DNA of 26,950 nucleotides from QFOX01 sp044237845 (lineage in GTDB: Bacteria; Pseudomonadota; Alphaproteobacteria; Rickettsiales; UBA3002), in assembly GCA_044237845.1 (NCBI GenBank), contig JBIIEL010000028.1:1-26950 (forward strand), given 5' to 3'. This document shows positions 1-8,268 of this stretch, in pieces (positions within the stretch are counted from its first letter, which is position 1; every line of letters starts with the position of its first letter). A model generated the notes under the pieces. It was not told the origin of the DNA. It searched no databases and saw nothing but the letters and a program-made list of their open reading frames with translations. Made by a program: the position numbers and the translations under genes.

Positions 1-312
1 GCTTTCAGCGCTGATGGCTGCCATGGTGCCGATATTTCCAAACGTATTCGCGCCCTTGAGGACGCCAACGCCACCCATCGCAGGAATAATCATAAACGCC
101 GCAGAGCCAACCACGAATGCGGCCGGAATCGCAATCAACGTACCAATCGCCGCGCCGAACAAGCCGTATAGCCCCGAACCAGCGATGGTGCCTTGCAGGA
201 AGCCCTTATACCCCGCCGAAAGCAAACGGCGGTAATAAGGGCTGTGCTCGCCCGACACGCCGCCGGTTGGCGTCGTTTTTAGCTTCATTTCTGTGGTTTC
301 GATGTTGCTCAT
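1..312 (-). CDS. Gly/Ala-rich hydrophobic protein of unknown function (3' end outside window)
   Basis: The reverse strand is open from an ATG at 312-310 to the window edge, giving 104 codons without a stop. A GAGGG motif a few bases upstream of the ATG is a fair ribosome binding site. The protein starts MSNIETTEMKLKTTPTGG, followed by a short polar segment (EHSPYYRRLLSAGYKGF) and then a long Gly/Ala-rich hydrophobic stretch from about residue 44. That stretch has GxxxG-like spacing (SGLYGLFGAAIGTLIAIPAA and on), which looks like one or two membrane helices packed by small residues. I do not recognise the family and assign no function. It is transcribed away from the DUF1467-like gene at 400. 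Whether the protein continues much beyond the window cannot be seen. Confidence 0.6.
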   Translation of the reverse strand, partial: MSNIETTEMKLKTTPTGGVSGEHSPYYRRLLSAGYKGFLQGTIAGSGLYGLFGAAIGTLIAIPAAFVVGSAAFMIIPAMGGVGVLKGANTFGNIGTMAAISAES

Positions 313-399
313 TGCCCTCGATTGACCTATCTTTACCTTTGCATTCTACCATAACTTTCATGGAGAAATGTGAAGGTTTTGTGACAATTGAGGGGTGGT
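313..399. promoter_or_regulatory. Divergent intergenic spacer, probable promoters in both directions
   Basis: This 87-base gap separates two genes reading outward, so it should hold both promoters. On the plus strand TTGACC (322-327) and TACCAT (347-352) make a loose sigma70-like pair with a long 19-base spacer. On the minus strand ATTCTA at 343-348 reads TAGAAT, a good -10 match, without a convincing -35. The two -10 candidates overlap. These are eye matches only. Confidence 0.3.
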
Positions 400-987
400 A
401 TGACCTGGCTTGAATTCGCGATTACCTATGTTTTTAGCTGGTGGATGGTGCTGTTTATGGTGCTGCCTCACCGTGCGGAGCCCGAGGCAAAGCCAGAGGT
501 TGGGCATGTTCCCTCCGCCCCGGCAAACCCTAATTTACGCAAGAAATTCCGTTGGACGACCGTTCTGGCCTTTATCCCCGCGCTGGCGCTCTATTTCATT
601 GTTGGTGCCGCGCAGGCGGAAGACGGCATTTACACCACCAAAACCAAGTGCAAGCCATTGAATGTCCATACACCAAGTGCGGATATTTCAACGCGTGACG
701 GCTATGGCACAGGCGATAAAAAGGTTGCCCCAGCCACTATCGGCGGTGCGAACCCTTACGTGCCGGAGAAATTCGACATTCCGCTGCGTGTCAACGCGGG
801 GGATTATATTAAGCCAATTCCTGGGCAAGCAGCTGATTTTTCGGCTCAGACTTTTATCGGTGTGGAGAATGTGGAGGTGAAGTCAGACGGCACCACAACA
901 TTGAACGGAAAGCCAATTGAGCCTCAGGAAATCTACCCCGAAGGTTGCGAGCAGGAAGAGGAGAAGGCCAATGAATCGGCTAAATAA
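400..987 (+). CDS. DUF1467-like membrane protein with extra C-terminal exported domain
   Basis: The predicted protein has 195 residues from the ATG at 400, which has AGGGG (391-395) four bases upstream. A TTG at 388 is in frame but lies upstream of that site and is less likely. Residues 1-24 (MTWLEFAITYVFSWWMVLFM onward) form a first membrane helix. A second helix lies at about residues 50-70 (TTVLAFIPALALYFIVGAAQ), ending in AQA|ED, which resembles a signal peptidase site. The two-helix part matches what I recall of alphaproteobacterial DUF1467, which commonly sits just upstream of proS. That family is usually only about 90-100 residues. Here a polar tail of about 125 residues (from EDGIYTTKTKCKPLN, with two cysteines) follows and would be periplasmic. 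Function is unknown. The end overlaps the next gene by 17 bases. Confidence 0.75.
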   Translation: MTWLEFAITYVFSWWMVLFMVLPHRAEPEAKPEVGHVPSAPANPNLRKKFRWTTVLAFIPALALYFIVGAAQAEDGIYTTKTKCKPLNVHTPSADISTRDGYGTGDKKVAPATIGGANPYVPEKFDIPLRVNAGDYIKPIPGQAADFSAQTFIGVENVEVKSDGTTTLNGKPIEPQEIYPEGCEQEEEKANESAK

Positions 988-1447
988 GGCGCTTGCGGTG
1001 CTGATACTGGTGTTTGCCGCAACGGGTTGCACCCCCGCGGATCAGGAATATTGCGATAAATTCAGCGTTGGCGGCACGGCGGAATATACGAAATGCCTGA
1101 GCTATTACAGCCAGCAGCAGGCGCGCTTCGGGGCCGACCGCGCAGTGTGCGAGGGTGAGGCGGACGAAACCTATCCGCGTTCGCTCTATGACCGTGGCGG
1201 TTACACCCGCATGCATGGTGGCTTTGGCTATGGCCATGGTCATTACTACCCCAGTACCACGGTGTTTGTGGAGCCAAATTACTACCACAATGCCGAGGTC
1301 GACCGGCTGCGGATGCGCGTGATTGAGCCTTGTATGCAAGGGCGTGGCTGGAATTCTGGTCGCACATGGGAGGCGGGGCGTCATTCTGGTAAAAAATCGT
1401 CACGCAGCAATGCGAGTGGTGGCAACGCGCTTCCTTGGCTGAAATAG
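971..1447 (+). CDS. Small lipoprotein with conserved-looking cysteines, unknown function
   Basis: The protein has 158 residues from the ATG at 971, which is preceded by a strong GAGGAG ribosome binding site inside the end of the upstream gene. Residues 1-20 form a lipoprotein signal peptide: positively charged MNRLNK, a hydrophobic core, then the lipobox AATGC with Cys20 as the lipidated residue. Further cysteines lie in YCDKF, TKCLSYY, VCEGEAD and EPCMQGRGW, four in all, enough for two disulfides. The middle (about residues 72-100) is rich in Gly, His and Tyr (GGFGYGHGHYYPS), and the tail is Ser/Lys-rich and probably disordered. It is most likely anchored in an envelope membrane facing the periplasm. 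I do not recognise a family. It is translationally coupled to the DUF1467-like gene. Confidence 0.75.
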   Translation: MNRLNKALAVLILVFAATGCTPADQEYCDKFSVGGTAEYTKCLSYYSQQQARFGADRAVCEGEADETYPRSLYDRGGYTRMHGGFGYGHGHYYPSTTVFVEPNYYHNAEVDRLRMRVIEPCMQGRGWNSGRTWEAGRHSGKKSSRSNASGGNALPWLK

Positions 1448-1453
1448 TTTGCT

Positions 1454-1470
1454 CGGGCGCAGCCCGTTTT
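1454..1470 (+). terminator. Weak intrinsic terminator after the lipoprotein gene
   Basis: CGGGC (1454-1458), loop GCA, GCCCG (1462-1466), then TTTT (1467-1470). It is a short GC-only hairpin with a short U tract, seven bases after the lipoprotein stop codon. The stem is only five pairs and the loop three bases, so termination would be partial. Confidence 0.35.
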
Positions 1471-1492
1471 CCCACAGGTGTGCGCTTTCGGC

Positions 1493-1520
1493 TTTACCTT
1501 TTTCGCCCGCGCGCCATAGT
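1493..1520 (+). promoter_or_regulatory. Putative sigma70-type promoter for proS operon
   Basis: TTTACC (1493-1498) and CATAGT (1515-1520) each match four of six consensus positions with a 16-base spacer. This would start transcription near 1527 and leave a leader of about 23 bases before the proS ATG. It follows the candidate terminator, consistent with a new transcription unit. Eye match only. Confidence 0.35.
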
Positions 1521-1549
1521 GCAAACCGAACCTAACCACGGAGTGCGCA

Positions 1550-2860
1550 ATGCGCCTGAGCCAGTATTTTTTACCCCTCCTCAAAGAAGATCCGAAAGAG
1601 GCGCAAGTGATTTCGCACCGGCTGATGCTGCGTGCGGGCATGATCCGTCAGGAAACGGCGGGCATTTATACCTGGCTGCCGCTCGGTTTGGCGGTGCTGC
1701 GTAACATCAAAGCGATTGTGAACGACGAGCTGCAAAAAGCAGGCTGCATTCCGCTGCTGATGCCAACCTTGCAGCCGACAGATTTATGGAAGGAATCAGG
1801 CCGTTACGAGGCGCTGGGCAAGGAAATGCTCCGTTTTAACGACCGCGCGGATCGTGAGCTGCTTTACAGTCCCACCAACGAGGAAATGATCGTCGCGAAT
1901 TTCCGCAGCTTCGTGAAAAGCTACAAGCAATTGCCGCTCAACCTCTATCAAATTCAGTGGAAATTCCGCGACGAAGTGCGCCCGCGTTTTGGGGTGATGC
2001 GTGGCCGTGAATTCCTTATGAAAGACGCCTATTCCTTCGATGTTAGCGTCGAGGACGCGAAAAAAGAATACGCCAAAATGTACGATACCTATCATAAAAT
2101 CTTCGCGCGGCTTGGGTTGGTGACAATTGCGGTGAATGCGGATTCCGGTGCGATTGGCGGCAGCCTCAGCCACGAATTCCAGGTCATTGCCGAAACAGGC
2201 GAAAGCGCGATTTTCTATGACGCCGCGTTCGATGATATCCGCGCGGGTAAACTAAAACTCAGCGGCGAAGAAATGCGTAAACTCTACGCCGCGGCGGATG
2301 AGCAGCACAAGCCCGATAGCTGCCCCATTCCCAAAGAACGCCTGCGCGAAGCGCGCGGCATCGAGGTCGGCCATGTCTTCTATCTCGGCAATAAATATAC
2401 CAGCGCGATGGGCGTCACCGTCACCGGCCCGAACGGCGAAGTCACGCCGGAAATGGGCTGTTACGGCATCGGCGTCTCGCGCCTTGTCGCGGCGATTATC
2501 GAAGCGAGTCACGACGATTCCGGCATCGTCTGGCCAGAATCTGTTGCGCCGTTCGATGCAGGTATCATCAACCTCCGCGTGGGGGATGCCGCATGTGACC
2601 GTGTTTCCGCACAGCTTTACGAAGAGCTCCAAAGCGCTGGTCTCAAGCCACTCTACGATGATACCGACCAGCGCGGCGGCGCGAAATTCGCGAGCATGGA
2701 TCTCATCGGCTTGCCATGGCAGCTCACCGTGGGGCCACGCGGTGCGGAGGCGGGCACGGTGGAAATGAAATACCGCGCAACGGGAGAGAAATCCGAGATG
2801 TCTATCGATGCGGCCATCGCGCATGTAGTGGCGCAACGCCAAAAAGCGACAGCGCACTGA
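1550..2860 (+). CDS. proS: Prolyl-tRNA synthetase, short alphaproteobacterial form
   Basis: This cytoplasmic enzyme charges tRNA-Pro with proline using ATP. It has 436 residues from the ATG at 1550, with GGAG (1541-1544) upstream. The class II motifs are visible: PTNEE at 108-112, motif 2 FRDEVRPRFGVMRGREF at 139-155, SHEF at 207-210, and motif 3 GCYGIGVSR at 303-311. An anticodon-binding domain follows from about residue 335. Most bacterial ProRS enzymes are about 570 residues, with an editing (INS) domain of about 180 residues between motifs 2 and 3. Here that stretch is only a short remnant (about residues 215-280), as is known for alphaproteobacterial ProRS. The enzyme therefore probably cannot clear Ala-tRNA-Pro itself and would rely on a separate trans-editing protein, which is not in this window. 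The stop TGA shares its A with the lolC ATG. Confidence 0.97.
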   Translation: MRLSQYFLPLLKEDPKEAQVISHRLMLRAGMIRQETAGIYTWLPLGLAVLRNIKAIVNDELQKAGCIPLLMPTLQPTDLWKESGRYEALGKEMLRFNDRADRELLYSPTNEEMIVANFRSFVKSYKQLPLNLYQIQWKFRDEVRPRFGVMRGREFLMKDAYSFDVSVEDAKKEYAKMYDTYHKIFARLGLVTIAVNADSGAIGGSLSHEFQVIAETGESAIFYDAAFDDIRAGKLKLSGEEMRKLYAAADEQHKPDSCPIPKERLREARGIEVGHVFYLGNKYTSAMGVTVTGPNGEVTPEMGCYGIGVSRLVAAIIEASHDDSGIVWPESVAPFDAGIINLRVGDAACDRVSAQLYEELQSAGLKPLYDDTDQRGGAKFASMDLIGLPWQLTVGPRGAEAGTVEMKYRATGEKSEMSIDAAIAHVVAQRQKATAH

Positions 2861-4125
2861 TGGTGCTGTTCAGCGCAGTGGAACGCATGCTGGCATGGCG
2901 CTATCTGCGCGCGCGCCGCACGGAGGGGTTCATTTCGCTGACCACCTGGTTTGCCGTCATCGGCATCATGCTTGGTGTGGCGACGCTGATTCTGGTTACT
3001 TCGCTGATGAACGGTATCCGCGATGAAATGACCTCGCGCTTCATCGGCATGGATGGGCATATCACCGTTTACGGCCAAACGCGCGCGCTGGCGGGGTATG
3101 AAGAGGCGGTTTCCGCCATTGCCGCCCAGCCCGGTGTGGTTGCCGTCACCCCGCGCATCAGCGGGCAGGTGATGGCAACCAATCGCGGCATTGCAGTTGG
3201 CACGCAGGCGATTGCGATGCCGTGGGCGGCGCTCGAAAAACGCGCCTTATTCACTAAAAACCTCACCGCCGGAACGCTCGATGGTGTGCGTGATGAAACC
3301 GGCATCGCCCTTGGCGCGCGGCTTGCGGAGAATCTCGGTGTGCGCGTGGGGGATGAAATCACTCTCATTTCGCCGCAGGGCCGCACCAGCATTGCTGGGT
3401 TTATTCCGCGTTTTAAGGCCTATCCCGTTACCGCCATTTTCAAGCTCGGTATGTATGAGCTCGATGCTGGGTTGATCGTGATGCCATTTGCCGAGGCACA
3501 GCGCTACTTCATGCTGGCCGACCAGGAGGGGGCAGGGGCCGTGAGTAATCTTGAGGTGATGAGCAAAAGTGCTGAAACCGCGCCGTTGACGGCAATGGCG
3601 CTGCGTAAGCAATTCGGCCAGAATCTGCGCATTTACGACTGGCAGCAAACCAATGCGAGTATTTTCTCAGCGCTCAAAGTGCAGCGCAACGCGATGGTGA
3701 TTATCCTGGCACTGATTATTCTTGTCGCCGCGTTTAACATCATCTCCAGCCTGGTGATGCTGGTGAAAGAAAAACGCCGCGACATCGCCGTGCTGCGCAC
3801 CATGGGTGCCACGCAAGCCAGCGTCATGCGCGTGTTTATGATGGCGGGGACGACGATTGGGCTCTTCGGCACCTTACTTGGGGTGATTCTGGGATTGCTG
3901 CTCGCGGCCTATCTCGAACCGCTGCATGAGTTGCTGAAAAAGCTCCTCCATCAGGAAGTGCTGCTTGAGAATGTGCAAATTCTCTCGAACCTGCCGACGA
4001 AAACCGACCCACTCGAAGTGGTCGTGATCGTGGTTGCGGCGCTCGCGCTGTCGTTCCTCTCAGCCCTCTACCCGGCCCGCCGCGCGGCACGGCTCGACCC
4101 TGCGGAGGCGCTGCGTTATGAGTAA
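2860..4125 (+). CDS. lolC: Lipoprotein-releasing ABC transporter membrane subunit (LolC/LolE/LolF type)
   Basis: This is the inner-membrane subunit that passes outer-membrane lipoproteins to the periplasmic carrier LolA, driven by the ATPase LolD encoded next door. The ATG at 2860 overlaps the proS stop (TGATG) and gives 421 residues. The expected four-helix layout is visible: TM1 about 29-50, a large periplasmic domain of roughly 220 residues, two helices at about 275-300 and 320-350, and a last helix near 383-401. The C-terminus YPARRAARLDPAEALRYE is typical of the MacB/LolC permease family. The 8-base overlap with lolD indicates coupled translation. Only one permease gene is present, so the transporter may use two copies of this subunit (LolF style); this is inference, and a lolE elsewhere cannot be excluded. 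Confidence 0.93.
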   Translation: MVLFSAVERMLAWRYLRARRTEGFISLTTWFAVIGIMLGVATLILVTSLMNGIRDEMTSRFIGMDGHITVYGQTRALAGYEEAVSAIAAQPGVVAVTPRISGQVMATNRGIAVGTQAIAMPWAALEKRALFTKNLTAGTLDGVRDETGIALGARLAENLGVRVGDEITLISPQGRTSIAGFIPRFKAYPVTAIFKLGMYELDAGLIVMPFAEAQRYFMLADQEGAGAVSNLEVMSKSAETAPLTAMALRKQFGQNLRIYDWQQTNASIFSALKVQRNAMVIILALIILVAAFNIISSLVMLVKEKRRDIAVLRTMGATQASVMRVFMMAGTTIGLFGTLLGVILGLLLAAYLEPLHELLKKLLHQEVLLENVQILSNLPTKTDPLEVVVIVVAALALSFLSALYPARRAARLDPAEALRYE

Positions 4126-4801
4126 TGTCCTTGCCCTGTCCTCCATCGTGCGCCATTTCCCAAGCTCTAGCGGGGTGATAGAGGTGCTAAAAAACGCCTC
4201 CCTCGGCATCGCAGGCGGTGAAATGGTTGCGCTTGTTGGCCCCTCCGGCTCTGGTAAATCCACGCTGCTGCAAATCGCTGGGCTTCTAGATACCCCGCAG
4301 TCAGGCGAGATTCGCATCGTGGGTGTGGATGCCAGCCGCGCGAACGACGCCTCGCGCACCCATCTGCGCAATCAGTATATCGGCTTCATCTATCAGTTCC
4401 ACAACCTCCTGCCGGAGCTAACGGCGGAAGAAAACGTGGCCATGCCGCAGCGTATCGCAGGGTTCCGCGCGGCGGATGCGCATGCCCGCTCGCGATCGTT
4501 ACTCACACGTTTGGGGCTTGAACATCGGCTTGATCATTTGCCATCCCAGCTTTCGGGCGGTGAACAGCAACGCGTTGCCATCGCGCGTGCCCTCGCCAAT
4601 AAACCGGCGCTGATTCTGGCGGATGAACCGACCGGCAATCTCGACCCCGAAACGTCGGATTCCGTGGTGAATTTGCTGCTCAAAATCGCGGCGGAGGAAA
4701 AAGTCGCCGCCCTCATCGCCACGCATAACATGGCCGTGGCTAAACGCCTCACCCGCGCGGTGACGGTGCGTCACGGTGCCGTTGAGGCAATCACGCTATG
4801 A
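4118..4801 (+). CDS. lolD: Lipoprotein-releasing system ATP-binding protein LolD
   Basis: The 227-residue ABC ATPase powers lipoprotein release with the LolC-type subunit. All nucleotide-binding motifs are intact: Walker A GPSGSGKST at 41-49, the Q-loop glutamine at 93 within YQFHNLLPELTAEENV (a stretch typical of LolD/MacB), signature LSGGEQQR at 145-152, Walker B LILADEPTG at 165-173, and the switch histidine H203 (ATHN). The ATG at 4118 was chosen because the protein then begins MSNVLALSSIVRHF, right for the family. Reading further upstream would only extend into lolC in another frame. It overlaps lolC by 8 bases and dnaE by 4 (ATGA), so these genes are probably co-translated. Confidence 0.96.
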   Translation: MSNVLALSSIVRHFPSSSGVIEVLKNASLGIAGGEMVALVGPSGSGKSTLLQIAGLLDTPQSGEIRIVGVDASRANDASRTHLRNQYIGFIYQFHNLLPELTAEENVAMPQRIAGFRAADAHARSRSLLTRLGLEHRLDHLPSQLSGGEQQRVAIARALANKPALILADEPTGNLDPETSDSVVNLLLKIAAEEKVAALIATHNMAVAKRLTRAVTVRHGAVEAITL

Positions 4802-7800
4802 GCTTCGTGCATCTGCGCAGTCATTCGGCCTATTCGCTGCTAAAAGGCGCGATCAAGATTCCGAAGCTGATTGCGCTCGCCAAGGCGGACGGCATGCCCG
4901 CGCTGGGGTTAGTGGATCATGACAATTTGTTTGGCTCGCTTGAGTTTTCGGAATACGCAGTGAAAGAGGGGGTCCAGCCGATTGTCGGGATGACGCTCTC
5001 GCTGCTGCCGCAAAATACCGAGACGCATGGCAATAACGCGAAGATAATCGCCGATCAGCTGCTGGTGTATGCCAAGGATGAACGTGGCTATCAGAATCTG
5101 CTGCAACTGGCGAGCAAGGCCTACACACACCCTGCACTCGGCATGGCGCCGCTGCTCGATTACGCCACGCTTGGTGCGCATAGCGATGGGCTGATTGCGC
5201 TAACAGGGAGCATCTACGGCGGTTTTGGTCGCATGCTGCTTGCCAACCGCAAGGCGGATGCAGAGAAGCTGCTCGCTGAGCTTCAGGGCATGTTTGGCGA
5301 CCGTCTCTATATCGAGCTGACGCGCCACCAGTTGCTCTTCGAGCGCCAGATTGAGCGGATGCAGATCGACATCGCGCTAGAGAAAAATCTGCCACTCGTT
5401 GCCACCAACAATATCTATTTCACGGACGCAGGCATGTATGAGGCGCATGACGCGCTGCTCTGCGTGGCGGATGGGCGTTATGTGACGGAAACCGACCGCC
5501 CGCGTATGAATCCGGAGCATCGGTTCAAATCTACCAGCGAAATGAAGCTGCTTTTCGGCGATATCCCTGAGGCGATTGAGAATACCCTCAACATCGCGCG
5601 GCGCTGCCATGTGTGGGCGCCTTCGCGCTCGCCGATCCTCCCCGGTTTTCGGGTGGAGGATGCAGCAGGGAATATCCTCTCCGAATCCGAAGCGCTGGCC
5701 GTGCGTGCTCGCGCGGGGTTGGAGTCTCGACTAGAACGTCAGGTGTTCACGCCCGGCCTGAGCGACGAAGAAAAAGAGCGCATCGCTACGCCCTATCGTG
5801 AGCGGCTGGCATTCGAGCTCGACGTCATCATCACCATGAAGTTTCCCGGCTACTTCCTCATCGTTTCGGACTTTATTACCTGGGCGAAGGAAAATAACAT
5901 TCCCGTAGGGCCGGGGCGCGGCTCTGGGGCTGGTTCTGTCGTTGCATGGGCGTTGCTGATTACCGACCTCGACCCGCTGCGTTTTGGCTTGATTTTTGAG
6001 CGCTTCCTCAACCCGGAACGCGTCTCGATGCCTGACTTCGATATCGATTTCTGCCAAGACCGTCGCGATGAAGTGATCCGCTATGTGCAGTCGAAATACG
6101 GTGATGACCGCGTGGCGCAGATCATCACCTTCGGAAAACTGCAAGCGCGGGCGGTGCTGCGCGATGTTGGCCGCGTGTTACAGATGCCGTATTCGCAGGT
6201 GGATCGCATCAGCAAGCTGGTGCCGAACAACCCAGCCGAGCCGGTCACGCTTGAACAGGCGATTCGCTTGGAGCCGATGATTCAATCGGCAATGGATGAG
6301 GACGAAAACGTTTCTCATCTCGTCGCGCTATCGATCAAGCTCGAGGGGCTCTACCGCCACGCCTCCACCCACGCGGCGGGTGTGGTGATTGCTGATCGTC
6401 CGCTATCGGAGCTGACGCCGCTCTACCGCGACCCGAAATCCGACATGCTGGTGGTGCAATATTCCATGAAATGGGCGGAGGCGGCGGGGCTCGTGAAGTT
6501 CGATTTCCTCGGCTTACGCACGCTTACCATCCTGCAGAAAGCCGCGCAGTTGATTGCAGAAGCAGGCACCACGCTCGACCTGCTGACACTGCCGGAGGGT
6601 GACCCCAAAACCTATGCTATGCTCAGCCGTGGCGATACGCTCGGCGTGTTCCAGTTCGAATCCGCAGGCATGCGCGAGGCGCTCAAAAACCTGCGGCCGG
6701 ACTCCATCGAGGATCTCATCGCGCTTGGTGCACTCTACCGCCCGGGGCCGATGGATAACATCCCGACCTATATCGACGTCAAGCATGGCCGCCAGCGTCC
6801 GGATTATCTCCACCCGCTGCTCGAGCCGGTGCTGAAAGAAACCTACGGTGTCATTATTTACCAGGAGCAGGTGCAGAAGATCGCTCAGATTTTGGCAGGC
6901 TACACGCTGGGTGGCGCGGATCTTCTGCGTCGTGCGATGGGTAAGAAAATTAAGGCGGAGATGGACGCGCAGCGCGCGTTATTTGCCGAGGGTGCGCGTA
7001 AAAACAACGTGCCCGAGCAGCAGGCATCGGCGATTTTCGACCTCGTGGCGAAGTTCGCGGGCTATGGTTTTAACAAATCCCACGCGGCGGCGTATGCGGT
7101 GATCGCCTACCAGACCGCCTATCTCAAAGCGAATTACACGGTGGAGTTCCTCGCGGCGACGATGACCTACGAAATGGTCTCCACCGATAAGTTGAGTCTG
7201 TTCGCAGGTGAGGCGCGTAAGTTCGGCATCGCCGTGTTGCCGCCGGATATCAACGCGTCGCAGGTTGAATTCTCAGTCGAAAAAGACGCAAACGGAAAAT
7301 CCGCCGTACGTTATGCGCTTTCTGCCATCAAAAATGTCGGTGCGGCGGCGATGGCGCTCATCGTGGCAGAGCGCCAGAAAAACGGCGCTTATAAAGACAT
7401 TCACGACTTTGCGGTGCGAGTAGATGCCAGCGTGATTAACCGTCGCCAGCTGGAGCATCTTGTTATGGCGGGCTGTTTTGATTCGCTCCACAGCAATCGT
7501 CGCCAACTGTTTGAGTCGATCGACAGTATTCTTGCCATCGCCCAGCATGCCACGCAGGAGCGGGCAAGCACGCAGGTGAGTCTATTTGGCGATGCCGCTG
7601 CACAACAGAAAATGAACCCGCAGAGCCTCAAAAACGTGCTGGAATGGCCGCTCACGGAGAAGCTGAACCACGAATGCGGTGCGATTGGTTTTTACCTCAC
7701 CGCGCACCCGCTCGAGCCGTATGCGCCGCTGTTCAAGCGCCTCGCCATCACGGCCAGCACACTTCTTACCTCCGGCCTAAAAGACCGTCAGGTGCTGAAA

Positions 7801-8268
7801 CTCGCCGGCATTCTCTCGGCGGTAAAAATGCGCAATTCACCCCGTGGGCGCTCGGCGTTCCTCAGCCTCTCGGATGCGCATGGCGCCTATGAAGTCGCGG
7901 TGTTCGACGAGTCGCTTATCAACCAGCATCATGCGATTTTAACGGCGGGAACGCTTCTATTGTTGCATGTTGATGTGCGCAATTCCGAGCGCGGCCAGCG
8001 GCTTCTTGTTACGAAAATCGAACTACTCGACGCTGTGGCGGGGCAGATGCGCGCTCAGTCGCTCAGCGTGCGGGTGGAGGACGCGGCGGAGCTGCCACGC
8101 CTCAAAGAACTCCTCGGCGAACGCAAAGATCGCGGCGCGAAGGTAGAGCTGCTCGTGCCCATCCCCACTGGTATCGTCAAAATCGCACTGCCCGGTGCTT
8201 ATTCCGTCGCCACTGCGGAGCTGATGGGCATTCAAGCCATGCCCGGCATGGTCGCCGAAGCAGCGTAG
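4798..8268 (+). CDS. dnaE: DNA polymerase III alpha subunit
   Basis: This is the catalytic subunit of the replicative polymerase. It has 1156 residues, the usual DnaE length, starting at an ATG that overlaps the lolD stop (ATGA). Domains in order: PHP (about 1-275), polymerase palm/fingers with PDFDIDF at 412-418 and KFDFLG around Asp569 supplying the catalytic aspartates, YGFNKSHAAAYA near 756-767, a helix-hairpin-helix region, an internal beta-clamp binding motif QVSLF at 926-930, and an OB fold from about 1000. In the PHP domain the first motif is HLRSHS, with Arg7 where metal-binding PHP domains have a second His, although VDHDNLFG (39-46) keeps the DH pair. Proofreading is therefore probably left to a separate epsilon subunit. 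The stop is immediately followed by the end of pabB on the other strand, with no spacer. Confidence 0.98.
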   Translation: MSFVHLRSHSAYSLLKGAIKIPKLIALAKADGMPALGLVDHDNLFGSLEFSEYAVKEGVQPIVGMTLSLLPQNTETHGNNAKIIADQLLVYAKDERGYQNLLQLASKAYTHPALGMAPLLDYATLGAHSDGLIALTGSIYGGFGRMLLANRKADAEKLLAELQGMFGDRLYIELTRHQLLFERQIERMQIDIALEKNLPLVATNNIYFTDAGMYEAHDALLCVADGRYVTETDRPRMNPEHRFKSTSEMKLLFGDIPEAIENTLNIARRCHVWAPSRSPILPGFRVEDAAGNILSESEALAVRARAGLESRLERQVFTPGLSDEEKERIATPYRERLAFELDVIITMKFPGYFLIVSDFITWAKENNIPVGPGRGSGAGSVVAWALLITDLDPLRFGLIFERFLNPERVSMPDFDIDFCQDRRDEVIRYVQSKYGDDRVAQIITFGKLQARAVLRDVGRVLQMPYSQVDRISKLVPNNPAEPVTLEQAIRLEPMIQSAMDEDENVSHLVALSIKLEGLYRHASTHAAGVVIADRPLSELTPLYRDPKSDMLVVQYSMKWAEAAGLVKFDFLGLRTLTILQKAAQLIAEAGTTLDLLTLPEGDPKTYAMLSRGDTLGVFQFESAGMREALKNLRPDSIEDLIALGALYRPGPMDNIPTYIDVKHGRQRPDYLHPLLEPVLKETYGVIIYQEQVQKIAQILAGYTLGGADLLRRAMGKKIKAEMDAQRALFAEGARKNNVPEQQASAIFDLVAKFAGYGFNKSHAAAYAVIAYQTAYLKANYTVEFLAATMTYEMVSTDKLSLFAGEARKFGIAVLPPDINASQVEFSVEKDANGKSAVRYALSAIKNVGAAAMALIVAERQKNGAYKDIHDFAVRVDASVINRRQLEHLVMAGCFDSLHSNRRQLFESIDSILAIAQHATQERASTQVSLFGDAAAQQKMNPQSLKNVLEWPLTEKLNHECGAIGFYLTAHPLEPYAPLFKRLAITASTLLTSGLKDRQVLKLAGILSAVKMRNSPRGRSAFLSLSDAHGAYEVAVFDESLINQHHAILTAGTLLLLHVDVRNSERGQRLLVTKIELLDAVAGQMRAQSLSVRVEDAAELPRLKELLGERKDRGAKVELLVPIPTGIVKIALPGAYSVATAELMGIQAMPGMVAEAA

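Noticed and set aside
1062..1475. 137-codon minus-strand frame over the lipoprotein gene
   Set aside because: The plus-strand gene has a ribosome binding site, a lipoprotein signal and a lipobox; the minus-strand product has none of these.
2252..2857. 201-codon open frame on the minus strand opposite proS
   Set aside because: It lies wholly within proS, whose protein motifs are certain. The product is low-complexity in His/Arg/Ala, typical of an antisense shadow in GC-rich DNA, and there is no ribosome binding site or recognisable domain.
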